Assembly: GCF_019049245.1 (NCBI RefSeq)
Contig: NZ_JAGMUK010000218.1
Location: 124,001 to 188,000, forward strand
Direction of reading: 5' to 3'
Length of the DNA: 64,000 nt
Source of the DNA: Streptomyces sp. AC555_RSS877
GTDB taxonomy: Bacteria; Actinomycetota; Actinomycetes; Streptomycetales; Streptomycetaceae
Shown here piece by piece: positions 50,883 to 59,712 of the stretch (positions are counted from its first letter, which is position 1; each line of letters starts with the position of its first letter). The translations under genes and the position numbers were made by a program. The notes beneath the pieces are model-generated. The model worked only from the letters and a program-made list of their open reading frames with translations. It searched no databases and was not told the DNA's origin.

Positions 50883-51995
50883 TCAAGGGCGGGCCGGGTC
50901 GAGGTCCAGCTGGGTCAGCACGTCGAAGTCCACCCCGTCCGCCCGGGCCAGGTAGATCCGCTGCCGTACGTGGCTGTCCCGCAGCCGCAGCAGCCCCCGC
51001 GGCCCCTCGTACGACACCGACTCGGCCGCCCTGCCGATCGCCGTCACGTCCAGGGTCCGCGCGCCGGCGATGAGCGCCGCGAGCAGCAGCACGCCTTCGT
51101 AGCAGGATTCGCCGAGGCTGCCCGCGGCCGGCGCCTCGACGCCGAACCGTCCCGCGTACTGCCCGTGGAAGTCCAGGGTGTCCTGGTTCGCCAGCGAGGC
51201 GAAGAACCCGGCGGTGCTGTACAGGTCCCCCGTGGCCGTGGGGCCGCTGGCCATCAGCATGTTCTCGTCCATGAGCGTGCTCAGCCTCAGGCAGCGCTGG
51301 TCTAGCCCGGCGGCGGCGAACGCGCGGTTGAAGCGCACGGCGTCACTGCCCACCAGAAGCATCAGGACGGCATCCGCCTGCGACTCCTCGATGCGGCTCA
51401 GTACAGCGTCGAAATCGTGCGTGCCGAGCGGGAGATAGGCCTGGCCGCAGATGCCGCCCCCGGACTCGTGCGCGTAGGCGCGGGCGGCCCGGGCGGTGCG
51501 GCGCGGCCACACGTAGTCGTTGCCGACGACGAACCAGCGGCGCACCCCGCGCTCGCCCGCCAACAGTCTCAGCGCCGGGCGGAGTTGGGCGTCGGGTGTC
51601 TCGCTGGTCAGGAAGACGCCCGTGGTGTGCTCGCCGCCCTCGTACAGCGCGGTGTAGACGTACGGCACGCGGTGCGCGATCCGCGGCGCCAGTGCCTGGC
51701 GCACCGAGGAGATGTGCCAGCCGGTGACGCCCTGGACGACGCCCAGCCGCACCAGCGCTTCGACCCGGTCGGCGATCTCCTCCGGCTCGGCGCCCCCGTC
51801 GACCGGCAGTAGCCGCAACTCCCTGCCGAGCACCCCGCCCGCCCGGTTGACCTCCTCCATGGCGAGGCGCGCGCACAGCTCGCAGGCCGGCCCGAAGATC
51901 CCCGCCGCGCCCTGCATGGGAAACACGAGCGCCACGCCGATCGTGGAGTCGTCGACTGTGAACCAGTCGAGCGGGTGGGGATCGAGCTCGAACAT
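50883..51995 (-). CDS. AmiC/UrtA-like amide-binding protein without signal peptide
   Basis: A 370-aa periplasmic-binding-protein fold of the urea/amide family. Marks include IGVALVFPMQGAAGIFGPAC near residue 18, HISSVRQALAPRIAHRVPYV, and WFVVGNDYVWPRRTARAARA near 145-165. It has no signal peptide or lipobox (the start reads MFELDPHPLDW), so it is probably cytosolic, like the AmiC sensor of Pseudomonas. No AmiR antiterminator is adjacent; the divergent neighbour is a MarR regulator. The start ATG at 51995 has a weak GGAA upstream. It may sense urea or amide and report to a regulator, or act on the urt system; this is inference. Confidence 0.8.
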   Translation of the reverse strand: MFELDPHPLDWFTVDDSTIGVALVFPMQGAAGIFGPACELCARLAMEEVNRAGGVLGRELRLLPVDGGAEPEEIADRVEALVRLGVVQGVTGWHISSVRQALAPRIAHRVPYVYTALYEGGEHTTGVFLTSETPDAQLRPALRLLAGERGVRRWFVVGNDYVWPRRTARAARAYAHESGGGICGQAYLPLGTHDFDAVLSRIEESQADAVLMLLVGSDAVRFNRAFAAAGLDQRCLRLSTLMDENMLMASGPTATGDLYSTAGFFASLANQDTLDFHGQYAGRFGVEAPAAGSLGESCYEGVLLLAALIAGARTLDVTAIGRAAESVSYEGPRGLLRLRDSHVRQRIYLARADGVDFDVLTQLDLDPARP

Positions 51996-52143
51996 GTGGT
52001 CATGATTCCGGGTCCGCCCGGTGAACTCCAGTGCGTCTCGTGGACCGGGCGGCGGGGGAGTGCGGCGCAGGCGCGAGCAGCGAGACGGTCCTTCGCGGAA
52101 GCGGCACTTGTACGATGTCCGCACCCCGGGACCGAGGAGAAGG

Positions 52144-52590
52144 ATGCCCACCCCACCTCCGCGCCAGCCCCAGGATCTGATGCAGCTGTTGACGCGGGCC
52201 GAACGACTGGCCGCGCGGAGGCTCCAGACCGTCCTCGACGAGGACGGCTGCTCGCTCGATTCCTGGCGGGTGCTCGCGCTGCTCGCCGACGGCGAGGGGC
52301 ACAACATGACGGCGGTGGCCGAAGCGGTGTTCCTGCCGCCGCCGACGCTCACCAAACTGGTCGACCACCTCGTCGACCAGAATCTCGTCCACCGGCGGGT
52401 GGACCCCCTGGACCGCCGCCGGATACTCGCCCACCTCACCCCACGCGGCCTGACCTACTGGCGGCGCATCAGCCGTGAGGTCCGCGAGCGCTGGCCGGTC
52501 CTGAACGAGGGCGACGACGAACTGCTGCGCGCCCTGCTGGAGCGGCTCGTCGACACCCTGGAAGGGGCGTCGGCGGAGTCCTCCGGCTGA
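52144..52590 (+). CDS. MarR-family transcriptional regulator
   Basis: A 148-aa winged-helix regulator. The recognition region reads MTAVAEAVFLPPPTLTKLVD followed by HLVDQNLVHRRVDPLDRRRI and LAHLTPRGLTYW. GAGGAG precedes the ATG at 52144 by about eight bases; the frame is open upstream to 52021, but without a better start. It is divergent from the AmiC-like gene and followed, after about 100 bases, by an aldehyde dehydrogenase gene, so its target could be either neighbour. Confidence 0.88.
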   Translation: MPTPPPRQPQDLMQLLTRAERLAARRLQTVLDEDGCSLDSWRVLALLADGEGHNMTAVAEAVFLPPPTLTKLVDHLVDQNLVHRRVDPLDRRRILAHLTPRGLTYWRRISREVRERWPVLNEGDDELLRALLERLVDTLEGASAESSG

Positions 52591-52690
52591 TCACGGGCTG
52601 TTCCACCAGGATCGCGCACGGTGTTTTCCGTGTGTCCGGAATTATTTCCGCACCAGAATAGTTGGCCTATACACCTGATGGGGAACGCCC

Positions 52691-54037
52691 ATGACCGACC
52701 AGCAGCGAGGCACTGTGAACCAGCCCACCCCCGAGCAGCCCGCCGACATCGTGGCCCGCCTGCGCGCCACCTTCCGCACCGGCCGCACCAAGCCCGTCGA
52801 GTGGCGAACCGCCCAACTTCGCCGCCTGCGCGAGATGCTCACGGACAACGGCGCCGACCTGGCCGCCGCCCTCCATGCCGACCTGGGCAAGAGTGCCACC
52901 GAGGCCCACCGCACCGAGATCGGCTTCACCGTCCGCGAGATCGACCACACCCTCGACCACCTCGCCGACTGGCTGCGCCCCGAACCGGCCCCGGTCCCCG
53001 AGCACCTCGGCGCCGACGCCACGGCCTGGACGCAGTACGACCCCCTCGGTGTCGTCCTCGTCATCGCCCCCTGGAACTACCCCGCCCAGCTCCTGCTCGC
53101 CCCGGTGGTCGGCGCCCTCGCCGCCGGCAACGCGGTGGTGGCCAAGCCGAGCGAAATGGCCCCCGCCACCTCCGCCGCGCTGGCCCGGCTGCTGCCCGCC
53201 TACCTCGACACCGACGCGGTCGCCGTGGTCGAGGGCGGCATCCCCGAGACCACGGCCCTGCTGGCCGAGCGCTTCGACCACGTCTTCTACACCGGCAACG
53301 GCACGGTCGGCCGCATCGTGATGCGCGCCGCCGCCGAACACCTCACCCCGGTCACCCTCGAACTCGGCGGCAAGTCCCCGGCGTTCGTGGACCGCGGCAC
53401 CGACCTCGACGTCGTCGCCGACCGGCTGGTCCGCGGCAAGTTCCTCAACGCCGGCCAGACCTGCGTCGCCCCCGACTACGTCCTGACCGACCCGGCCACC
53501 GCCGCCGCCCTGGAGCCGGCGCTCGCCCGGGCCGTCGAGGCCCTGTACGGCAGCGACCCGGCGGCCTCCGGCGAGTACGGCCGCATCGTCAACGAACGGC
53601 ACTTCGACCGCCTGTCCGGCCTGCTCGACTCGGGCCGCGTGGTCGTCGGCGGCGCCGGAGACCGTACGACGAAGTACCTCGCGCCGACCGTGCTCGCCGA
53701 CGTCGACCCCAAGTCGCCCGTGATGCAGGAGGAGATCTTCGGTCCGATCCTGCCGATCGTCTCGGTCTCCGGCCTCGACGAGGCGATCGACTTCATCAAC
53801 GACCGCGACAAGCCCCTGGCGCTGTACGTCTTCTCGGAGGCCGACGAGACGCGGCGCCGGATCGCCGACGAGACCTCGTCCGGCGGTCTCGGGTACGGTC
53901 TGCCGCTCGCCCATCTCACCGTCTCTGACCTGCCGTTCGGCGGCGTGGGGGAAAGCGGGATGGGCAACTACCACGGCCGCTACTCGATCGAGACGTTCAG
54001 CCACCGCAAGGCGGTGCTGCGCAAGCCGTTGCGCTGA
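52691..54037 (+). CDS. Aldehyde dehydrogenase (NAD(P)+-dependent)
   Basis: A 448-aa enzyme of the ALDH superfamily, short like the YwdH/AlkH/coniferyl-aldehyde group. Motifs are VLVIAPWNYPAQLLLAPVVG near residue 120, FTGNGTVG near 202, the catalytic Glu in LELGGKSP near 225, and the nucleophile Cys in NAGQTCVAPDYV near 257. It oxidises an aldehyde to the acid in the cytoplasm. GGGGAA precedes the ATG at 52691. The C-terminal third contains PFGGVGESGMGNYHG, the usual oligomerisation end. Substrate unknown. Confidence 0.92.
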   Translation: MTDQQRGTVNQPTPEQPADIVARLRATFRTGRTKPVEWRTAQLRRLREMLTDNGADLAAALHADLGKSATEAHRTEIGFTVREIDHTLDHLADWLRPEPAPVPEHLGADATAWTQYDPLGVVLVIAPWNYPAQLLLAPVVGALAAGNAVVAKPSEMAPATSAALARLLPAYLDTDAVAVVEGGIPETTALLAERFDHVFYTGNGTVGRIVMRAAAEHLTPVTLELGGKSPAFVDRGTDLDVVADRLVRGKFLNAGQTCVAPDYVLTDPATAAALEPALARAVEALYGSDPAASGEYGRIVNERHFDRLSGLLDSGRVVVGGAGDRTTKYLAPTVLADVDPKSPVMQEEIFGPILPIVSVSGLDEAIDFINDRDKPLALYVFSEADETRRRIADETSSGGLGYGLPLAHLTVSDLPFGGVGESGMGNYHGRYSIETFSHRKAVLRKPLR

Positions 54038-54057
54038 CCCGGTCGCGTTGACACGAG

Positions 54058-54093
54058 TGAACTGGTCTATACCCTTGACTGGTACATACCAAA
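54058..54093 (+). promoter_or_regulatory. Two tandem DasR-like sites with a -35 box, chitinase promoter
   Basis: ACTGGTCTATACCCTT and ACTGGTACATACCAAA lie about 18 bases apart upstream of the chitinase gene. They resemble the DasR responsive element (consensus ACTGGTCTAGACCACT), the first in 13 of 16 positions. TTGACT between them could be the -35 box. This fits N-acetylglucosamine control of chitinase. Confidence 0.55.
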
Positions 54094-54231
54094 GCGGTTG
54101 AGTGTGGCTCCACACCCCCCACCCACGGCCGCCCCCACGCCGTGGCCGGTCCTTCCGGCACGTGCGCACAAGGGTCCGCCTCGCGCTGCCCTTGTCGGGG
54201 AGCGGCCGTGCTCCGCAGAGGAGTTGACCTC

Positions 54232-55122
54232 GTGTCGAGACGCCGCACAGCCGCAGTCGTGACCGCACTCGTCCTCGGCAGCACCGCGCCGATCACCCTG
54301 CCCGCCACCAGCGCCACCGCCGCCCCCTGCTCCAGCTACCCGAGCTGGGCGGCCGGCCGGTCGTACGCCGCCGGGGACATCGTCCGCTACACCGACGGCA
54401 AGGCCTACATCGCCGAACACGCCAACCCGGGCTACGACCCGACGATCAGCACCTGGTACTGGGAGCCCTACGCCTGCGACAGCGGCCCCGGCACGCCCGT
54501 CGGTACCTTCGTGGTGAGCGAGGCGCAGTTCAACCAGATGTTCCCGAGCCGGAATTCCTTCTACACCTACCGCGGCCTGACCGCGGCCCTCAGCGCCTAC
54601 CCCGGCTTCGCCAACACCGGTGGCGACACGGTGAAGAAGCAGGAGGCCGCCGCGTTCCTCGCCAACGTCGGCCACGAGACCGGCGGGCTGGTGCACGTGG
54701 TCGAGCAGAACACCGCCAACTACCCGCACTACTGCGACTGGAGCCGGCCGTACGGCTGTCCGGCGGGGCAGGCGGCGTACTACGGCCGCGGCCCGATCCA
54801 GCTCAGCTGGAACTTCAACTACAAGGCCGCGGGCGACGCGCTCGGCATCGACCTCCTGGGCAACCCGTGGCTGGTGCAGAACGACGCGGCCGTCGCCTGG
54901 AAGACCGCCCTGTGGTACTGGAACACCCAGAGCGGACCCGGCACCATGACCCCGCACAACGCCATGGTCAACGGCGCCGGCTTCGGCCAGACGATCCGCA
55001 GCATCAACGGCTCCCTGGAGTGCGACGGCAAGAACCCGGCGCAGGTGCAGAGCCGGGTGACCAAGTACCAGCAGTTCTCCCAGATCCTCGGGGTCTCGCC
55101 GGGCGGCGGTCTCTACTGCTGA
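54232..55122 (+). CDS. Secreted GH19 chitinase with N-terminal chitin-binding domain
   Basis: A 296-aa exported endochitinase of the Streptomyces ChiC/ChiF/G type. A signal peptide (about 1-30, RRRTAAVVTALVLGS, with an RR pair) is followed by a CBM5/12-like domain (YPSWAAGRSYAAGDIVRYTD to YWEPYAC, about 31-85). The GH19 catalytic domain follows from about 97, with the catalytic Glu in FLANVGHETGGLVHV and YYGRGPIQLSWNFNY. Six or more Cys are expected to form disulfides. GTG 54232 is chosen because GAGGAG lies about eight bases before it; the frame is open to 54142. It attacks chitin of fungi and insects. Confidence 0.93.
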   Translation: MSRRRTAAVVTALVLGSTAPITLPATSATAAPCSSYPSWAAGRSYAAGDIVRYTDGKAYIAEHANPGYDPTISTWYWEPYACDSGPGTPVGTFVVSEAQFNQMFPSRNSFYTYRGLTAALSAYPGFANTGGDTVKKQEAAAFLANVGHETGGLVHVVEQNTANYPHYCDWSRPYGCPAGQAAYYGRGPIQLSWNFNYKAAGDALGIDLLGNPWLVQNDAAVAWKTALWYWNTQSGPGTMTPHNAMVNGAGFGQTIRSINGSLECDGKNPAQVQSRVTKYQQFSQILGVSPGGGLYC

Positions 55123-55186
55123 GGTGCCGTAAAGGAGTTCGCAAAGTGCCTACGGCGGTGAATCGCCCGTATGCCAGACTCCGCCG

Positions 55187-56092
55187 ATGACCTCCGAAAC
55201 GATCACCGCGGACGCCGCGGGCACCTGGAAACTCGGCGACCTCACCGTCAACCGCATCGGTCTCGGCGCGATGCGGTTGACGGGCAGCGCGGCCTTCCAC
55301 CACGGGACACCCAGCGACCGGGAACGCTCGATCGCCGTCCTGCACCAGGCGGTCGAACTCGGCGTGAACCACATCGACACGGCCGCCTTCTACTTCTCCG
55401 CCCTGCGCTCCGCCAACGAACTCATCAACAGCGCGCTGTCGCCGTACGCCGACGACCTGATCGTCGTGACCAAGGTCGGCCCGTACCGCGACTACTCGGG
55501 GGAGTGGGGTACGTCGGCCCGCCCCGACGACCTGCGTGGCCATGTGGAGGAGAACCTGCGCCAGCTCGGGCGCGACCACCTCGACGTCGTCAACCTCCGC
55601 CGCATGCGCCAGGACTCGATCGCCGAGCACTTCGGGGCCCTGGCCGAACTGCGCGAGGCGGGCCTGATACGGCACCTCGGGATCTCCGGCGTCGAACCCC
55701 GCCACCTCGCCGAGGCGCAGGCCATCGCGCCGGTGGTGTGCGTGCAGAACCGGTTCGGGCTCGACACCCACGACCCCGCCACCGATGAGATCCTGCGGTT
55801 GTGCGGCGAACAGGGCATCGCCTTCGTGCCGTTCTACGCCGTCGCCGGCGAAGCCGGGCCGCAGGGCGCCACCACCGCCCACGACGAGGAGGTGCTCACC
55901 GTCGCCCGGGCCCACGGCGTGAGCCCCGCCCAGGTCAGGATCGCCTGGACCCTCCACCAGGGCCCGCACGTCCTGGCCATCCCGGGCACCGGCAACCCGG
56001 ACCACCTCGTCGAGAACGTGGCCGCGGGCGCCGTCCGCCTCACCGACGAGGAGCTGACCACGCTCAACGGGCTGCGCCAGAAGGCTGGTTGA
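55187..56092 (+). CDS. Aldo/keto reductase
   Basis: A 301-aa NADPH-type oxidoreductase with the TIM-barrel AKR fold. The active-site Asp is in NHIDTAAFY, with Tyr close by (FYFS), and Lys in VVTKVGPYRD. The usual catalytic His position reads VNLRRM, where homologues have HRPD or similar, so activity may differ. Cofactor segments are RIGLGAMRLTG at the start and ISGVEPRHLAEAQA in the middle. No ribosome binding site is obvious before ATG 55187; TGGG and CCG precede it. It is a single gene after the chitinase. Confidence 0.88.
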   Translation: MTSETITADAAGTWKLGDLTVNRIGLGAMRLTGSAAFHHGTPSDRERSIAVLHQAVELGVNHIDTAAFYFSALRSANELINSALSPYADDLIVVTKVGPYRDYSGEWGTSARPDDLRGHVEENLRQLGRDHLDVVNLRRMRQDSIAEHFGALAELREAGLIRHLGISGVEPRHLAEAQAIAPVVCVQNRFGLDTHDPATDEILRLCGEQGIAFVPFYAVAGEAGPQGATTAHDEEVLTVARAHGVSPAQVRIAWTLHQGPHVLAIPGTGNPDHLVENVAAGAVRLTDEELTTLNGLRQKAG

Positions 56093-56124
56093 GGACACTC
56101 CTTCGGGTGCAGCTCAGTCCCGCC

Positions 56125-56583
56125 TCAGACCACCCACACCCCATCGCGCATCAAATACCGCCCGCGCATCTCGTGCTCCCCGTGCCAGGCCTGCACGGCG
56201 CGCGGCCGGACTCGGAAGAAGGCGTACGACGCGCTGTCCTGCCTCGGATCCCAGCCCGTCTTCGCCACGAACGCGCCGACCGCCGATTCCGGCACGGCCC
56301 ACCCCTCGAACGTCCGCACCTCCCCGTCGAGCAGCACGACGTCCTGGGTGTCCCCGAACGCGAGCCGGGCCCGGCCGCCGTCGCGCAGATTGCGGCCCGT
56401 GGGGCTGGTCAGCCGCGTGCACATCCACGCGGCGTCCCCGTCCCACATGAACCACAGCGGCACCAGGCACGGCAGCCCGTCGGTGTCGGCCGTGGCCACC
56501 CAGACGTCCAACTCCCCTTCCAGGCGGGCCAGTACGTCCTGCTTGCGCTGCTCGGCGGTGCGGGCCGGCTCGGTGATCTTCAT
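56125..56583 (-). CDS. Pyridoxamine 5'-phosphate oxidase-family flavoprotein
   Basis: A 152-aa PPOX-family split-barrel protein. Marks are VWVATADTDGLPCLVPLWFM near residue 30, MCTRLTSPTGRNLRDGGRAR near 60 and the C-terminal VWHGEHEMRGRYLMRDG-type end (AWHGEHEMRGRYLM). It probably binds FMN or F420 and acts on a small substrate. The ATG at 56583 has no ribosome binding site; a -10-like TAGCGT lies seven bases upstream on its strand, so the transcript is likely leaderless. The frame remains open to 56634. Confidence 0.85.
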   Translation of the reverse strand: MKITEPARTAEQRKQDVLARLEGELDVWVATADTDGLPCLVPLWFMWDGDAAWMCTRLTSPTGRNLRDGGRARLAFGDTQDVVLLDGEVRTFEGWAVPESAVGAFVAKTGWDPRQDSASYAFFRVRPRAVQAWHGEHEMRGRYLMRDGVWVV

Positions 56584-56659
56584 AAAGGGGACGCTACCCC
56601 CCGGGCGCCGATGCGACAGTGTGAAGGCCCGCATCGATCACGGAAAGGGAGCTGCCGGA

Positions 56660-57322
56660 ATGGCCGTCATCCACCACACCACCCTGAAGCCGACCAAGCT
56701 CGAACTGCTCACCGCCTGGCTGCCCACCCGCCCCTGGTACTCCGGAGGCCCGGGCGAACCGGAACTGGCGAAGGCCGGCGGCTTCCGGCTGGACGATCCG
56801 GCGGGTGAGGTCGGCATCGAGTTCATGGCCGTCACCGACACGTCCGGCGCCCAGCCGGCCACCTACCTGGTGCCGCTGACCTATCGCGGGGCCCCGTCGG
56901 ACGGGGCGGAGCACGCCCTCGTCGGCACCATGGAGCACGGAGTGCTGGGACACCGCTGGGCCTACGACGGCTGCCACGACCCCGTGCTGGTGGCCGAGTT
57001 GCTCGCCCTGATCGAGGGCCGCGCGGAGGCCCAGGCCCAGAGCGTCAACCACACCCCCGACCGGGACGTCACCCGCTCCTACGGGGGCGAGGCGCCCGCC
57101 CCTTCCGCCGCTCTCACGGTCACCGACGACGAAGAGGGCACCCGGCTGTCCCTCCCGCAGGGTGCGACGCTCCGCCTGCACCGTGTCCTGCGCCCGGCGC
57201 CCGGCGGCGCGCCCCTCCTGCCGCAGGGCGCGATCGGCCACGTCGCCGCCCCGTGGAGCGCGCCGGACGGCGCACGCGCAGAGGGACTGTTCGCCGTCCT
57301 GCGCCCCGGTTCCGCGACCTAG
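56660..57322 (+). CDS. Maltokinase N-terminal cap-like domain protein
   Basis: A 220-aa protein with the N-terminal cap fold seen in maltokinase and in small stand-alone proteins. It begins MAVIHHTTLKPTKLELLTAW then LPTRPWYSGGPGEPELAKAG GFRLDDPAGEVGIEF, followed by TYLVPLTYRGAPSDGAEHAL and GTMEHGVLGHRWAYDGCHDP. The kinase half is absent, so it is a stand-alone cap-like protein of unknown function, often annotated as 1,4-alpha-glucan branching-related. GGGAG precedes the ATG at 56660. It ends eight bases from the convergent dienelactone hydrolase gene. Confidence 0.8.
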   Translation: MAVIHHTTLKPTKLELLTAWLPTRPWYSGGPGEPELAKAGGFRLDDPAGEVGIEFMAVTDTSGAQPATYLVPLTYRGAPSDGAEHALVGTMEHGVLGHRWAYDGCHDPVLVAELLALIEGRAEAQAQSVNHTPDRDVTRSYGGEAPAPSAALTVTDDEEGTRLSLPQGATLRLHRVLRPAPGGAPLLPQGAIGHVAAPWSAPDGARAEGLFAVLRPGSAT

Positions 57323-57329
57323 GGCCGGT

Positions 57330-58037
57330 TCAGCCCAACTGCTCGTGCAGGAAGGGCACGGTGCTCTGCCAGGCGCGGGCGGCCGACTCGGCGTGGTGAA
57401 CCGGGCGGCCGTCGTTGAAGAACGCGTGGCCGGCCGGGTAGTGGCGGAAGTCGGGGACGATCCCCGACTCCTGCTGAATGGCGTCGGCCAGCCGCTCGAC
57501 CGTCTCGGCCGGGATGCTCTCGTCGAGTTCGCCGAAGTGACCCAGGATCTGCGCCTTGAGCCCCGAGAAGTCGGGCATCTCCCCCTGGATGACGCCGTAG
57601 AACGGCACGGCGGCGCTCACTCGCGGGTCGGCAGCGGCCAGGTACAGCACGAAGCCGCCGCCCATGCAGAAGCCGACCGCGCCGACGGTGTCCGAGGTGA
57701 CCTCGGGCAGCGACAGCAGGTGGTCGACGGCGCCGGAGAGCAGTTCGACACCGCGGGGGACGGGGAGGGCCTGCATCATCCGTAGGGCCTCCTGGCTCTC
57801 GTGGGCCACGTTGCCGCCGTAGAGGTCGGGGGCGAGGGCGACGAAACCCTCCCGTGCGAGCCGGTCGGCCACGTCGGCGATGTGGTCGGTCAGGCCCCAC
57901 CACTCCTGGATGACGATGACTCCCGGTCCGCGCCCGGAGGGCGGCAGCGCCAGGTAGCCGTGCGCGGTGGTCCCGCCACTGGGGAAGGTGACGTTCTGAC
58001 GGGCCGGGGCACCGGTCGACTTCGGCAGTTCGGTCAT
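57330..58037 (-). CDS. Dienelactone hydrolase family protein
   Basis: A 235-aa alpha/beta hydrolase with a Cys nucleophile. The nucleophile elbow is GFCMGGG near residue 119, typical of dienelactone hydrolases; the Asp lies in HFGELDESIPAE and the His in YPAGHAFFND. It is a cytoplasmic esterase/lactonase. The ATG at 58037 has GGAG about nine bases upstream. The divergent neighbour is a VOC-family protein with a possible operator at 58159 between them. Substrate unknown. Confidence 0.9.
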   Translation of the reverse strand: MTELPKSTGAPARQNVTFPSGGTTAHGYLALPPSGRGPGVIVIQEWWGLTDHIADVADRLAREGFVALAPDLYGGNVAHESQEALRMMQALPVPRGVELLSGAVDHLLSLPEVTSDTVGAVGFCMGGGFVLYLAAADPRVSAAVPFYGVIQGEMPDFSGLKAQILGHFGELDESIPAETVERLADAIQQESGIVPDFRHYPAGHAFFNDGRPVHHAESAARAWQSTVPFLHEQLG

Positions 58038-58158
58038 GGCACTCGACTCCTGTACGGCAGTACGTGGTGGGGGCGCGGCCCCCGGACGTGATCTCCACCC
58101 TGTCACGCAGGCGACGGCCTCCCTCACGGCCCCCTCCGGACGGACTGGCGCACAACAA

Positions 58159-58172
58159 GTTTTACGTATAAC
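58159..58172. promoter_or_regulatory. 14-nt palindrome between divergent genes
   Basis: GTTTTACGTATAAC, one mismatch from perfect symmetry, lies in an unusually AT-rich patch between the dienelactone hydrolase and VOC genes. GntR- or ArsR-type operators have similar form. No regulator gene is adjacent. Confidence 0.4.
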
Positions 58173-58206
58173 CTCTCCCGTCAATCACCCCTCCCGGAAG
58201 GCCCCG

Positions 58207-58617
58207 ATGAGACGCATCGCCCTGGTCACCCTCGTCGTCGACGACTACGACGAGGCGGTCCGCTTCTACACCGAGGCCCTCGGTTTCCGGCTCGTCGAGG
58301 ACACCCCGCGCCCCGACGGCTCCCGCTGGGTCGTCGTACGGCCGAGCGCGGAGCCGGGTTCCGATCTGCTGCTGGCCCGCGCGAAGGGCGACTCGCAGCA
58401 GAGCCGGGTGGGCGACCAGACCGGCGGGCGCGTCGGCTTCTTCCTGCACACCGACGACTTCGCCCGCGACCACGCCCGCATGCTCGCCGCGGGCGTGACC
58501 TTCCTGGAGGAGCCGCGCCACGAGCCGTACGGCTCGGTCGCCGTCTTCCAGGACCTGTACGGAAACCGCTGGGACCTGCTCCAGCCGGCCACCGACCTCC
58601 AGCCCGCCACCGACTGA
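58207..58617 (+). CDS. VOC (glyoxalase/bleomycin-resistance) family protein
   Basis: A 136-aa metalloprotein-fold enzyme. The first beta-alpha-beta unit reads VTLVVDDYDEAVRFYTEALGF and the second GGRVGFFLHTDDFARDH, with a final EPYGSVAVFQDLYGNRWDLL. Metal ligands could be the His/Glu in these units, but I cannot assign the reaction; dioxygenase, isomerase or resistance roles are possible. The ATG at 58207 has a modest GGAAGG upstream. The C-terminus ends with a short duplication (QPATDLQPATD). The adenosine deaminase gene starts 24 bases after its stop. Confidence 0.85.
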   Translation: MRRIALVTLVVDDYDEAVRFYTEALGFRLVEDTPRPDGSRWVVVRPSAEPGSDLLLARAKGDSQQSRVGDQTGGRVGFFLHTDDFARDHARMLAAGVTFLEEPRHEPYGSVAVFQDLYGNRWDLLQPATDLQPATD

Positions 58618-58641
58618 GAACCACTGCCGAGGAACACGCAC

Positions 58642-59712
58642 ATGACCGCGCCCCGCATCGACACCGAAACCCTCCGCCGGCTGCCCAAGGCCGTGCTGCA
58701 CGATCACCTCGACGGCGGTCTGCGCCCCGCCACCGTGGTGGAGCTCGCGGACGCGGTCGGCCACACCCTGCCGACCACCGACCCCGACGCCCTCGCCGCC
58801 TGGTACTTCGAGGCCGCCAACTCCGGTGACCTGGTCCGCTACATAGCCACCTTCGAGCACACCCTCGCCGTGATGCAGTCCCGCGAGGGCCTGTTGCGCA
58901 CCGCCGAGGAGTACGTCCTCGACCTGGCCGCGGACGGGGTCGTCTACGCCGAGGTGCGCTACGCCCCCGAGCTGATGGTCAACGGCGGGCTGGCCCTGCC
59001 CGAGGTCGTCGAGTCCGTCCAGGAGGGCCTGGCCGCGGGCATGGCGAAGGCGGCGGCCGCGGGCACCCCGGTGCGGGTCGGCACCCTGCTGTGCGGCATG
59101 CGGATGTTCGACCGCACCAAGGAGACCGCCGACCTGGCCGTCGCCTTCCGCCACGCGGGCGTCGTCGGCTTCGACATCGCCGGCGCCGAGGACGGCTTCC
59201 CGCCCGCCGACCACCTGGCCGCGTTCGAGCACCTGCGCCGCGAGAACGTGCCCTTCACCATCCACGCCGGCGAGGCGCACGGCCTGCCCAGCATCCACCA
59301 GGCCCTTCAGGTGTGCGGCGCCCAGCGCATCGGCCACGGCGTCCGCATCACCGACGACATCGTGGACGGCAAGCTCGGCCGACTGGCCGGCTGGGTGCGC
59401 GACCGCCGTATCGCCCTGGAGATGTGCCCGACGTCCAACCTCCAGACCGGCGCGGCCACCTCGATCGCCGAGCACCCGATCACCGAGCTGAAGGACCTGG
59501 GCTTCCGCGTCACCCTCAACACCGACAACCGTCTGGTGTCGGGCACGACGATGACCCGCGAGATGTCCCTGCTGGTCCAGGAGGCCGGCTGGAGCGTCGA
59601 GGACCTGCGCACGGTCACGGTGAACGCCCTGAAGAGCGCGTTCGTCCCGTTCGACGAGCGCCGGGCCCTGATCGAGGACGTCGTGCTGCCGGGCTACGCG
59701 TCCGCGCTCTGA
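58642..59712 (+). CDS. add: Adenosine deaminase
   Basis: A 356-aa zinc amidohydrolase. Motifs are HDHLDGGLRP (residues 20-29), the HAGEAHG motif near 213, RIGHGVR near 232 and LNTDNRLVSG near 293 with the catalytic and zinc residues. It deaminates adenosine to inosine for purine salvage. AGGAA precedes the ATG at 58642. It is convergent with the DinB-family gene, overlapping by 19 bases at the 3' ends. It is one of probably several adenosine deaminase-like genes in the genome. Confidence 0.93.
   Translation: MTAPRIDTETLRRLPKAVLHDHLDGGLRPATVVELADAVGHTLPTTDPDALAAWYFEAANSGDLVRYIATFEHTLAVMQSREGLLRTAEEYVLDLAADGVVYAEVRYAPELMVNGGLALPEVVESVQEGLAAGMAKAAAAGTPVRVGTLLCGMRMFDRTKETADLAVAFRHAGVVGFDIAGAEDGFPPADHLAAFEHLRRENVPFTIHAGEAHGLPSIHQALQVCGAQRIGHGVRITDDIVDGKLGRLAGWVRDRRIALEMCPTSNLQTGAATSIAEHPITELKDLGFRVTLNTDNRLVSGTTMTREMSLLVQEAGWSVEDLRTVTVNALKSAFVPFDERRALIEDVVLPGYASAL

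Noticed and set aside
52655..52680. DasR-like site upstream of the aldehyde dehydrogenase (TTGGCCTATACACC)
   Set aside because: Only about 8 of 12 core positions agree with the consensus, much weaker than the pair at the chitinase promoter.
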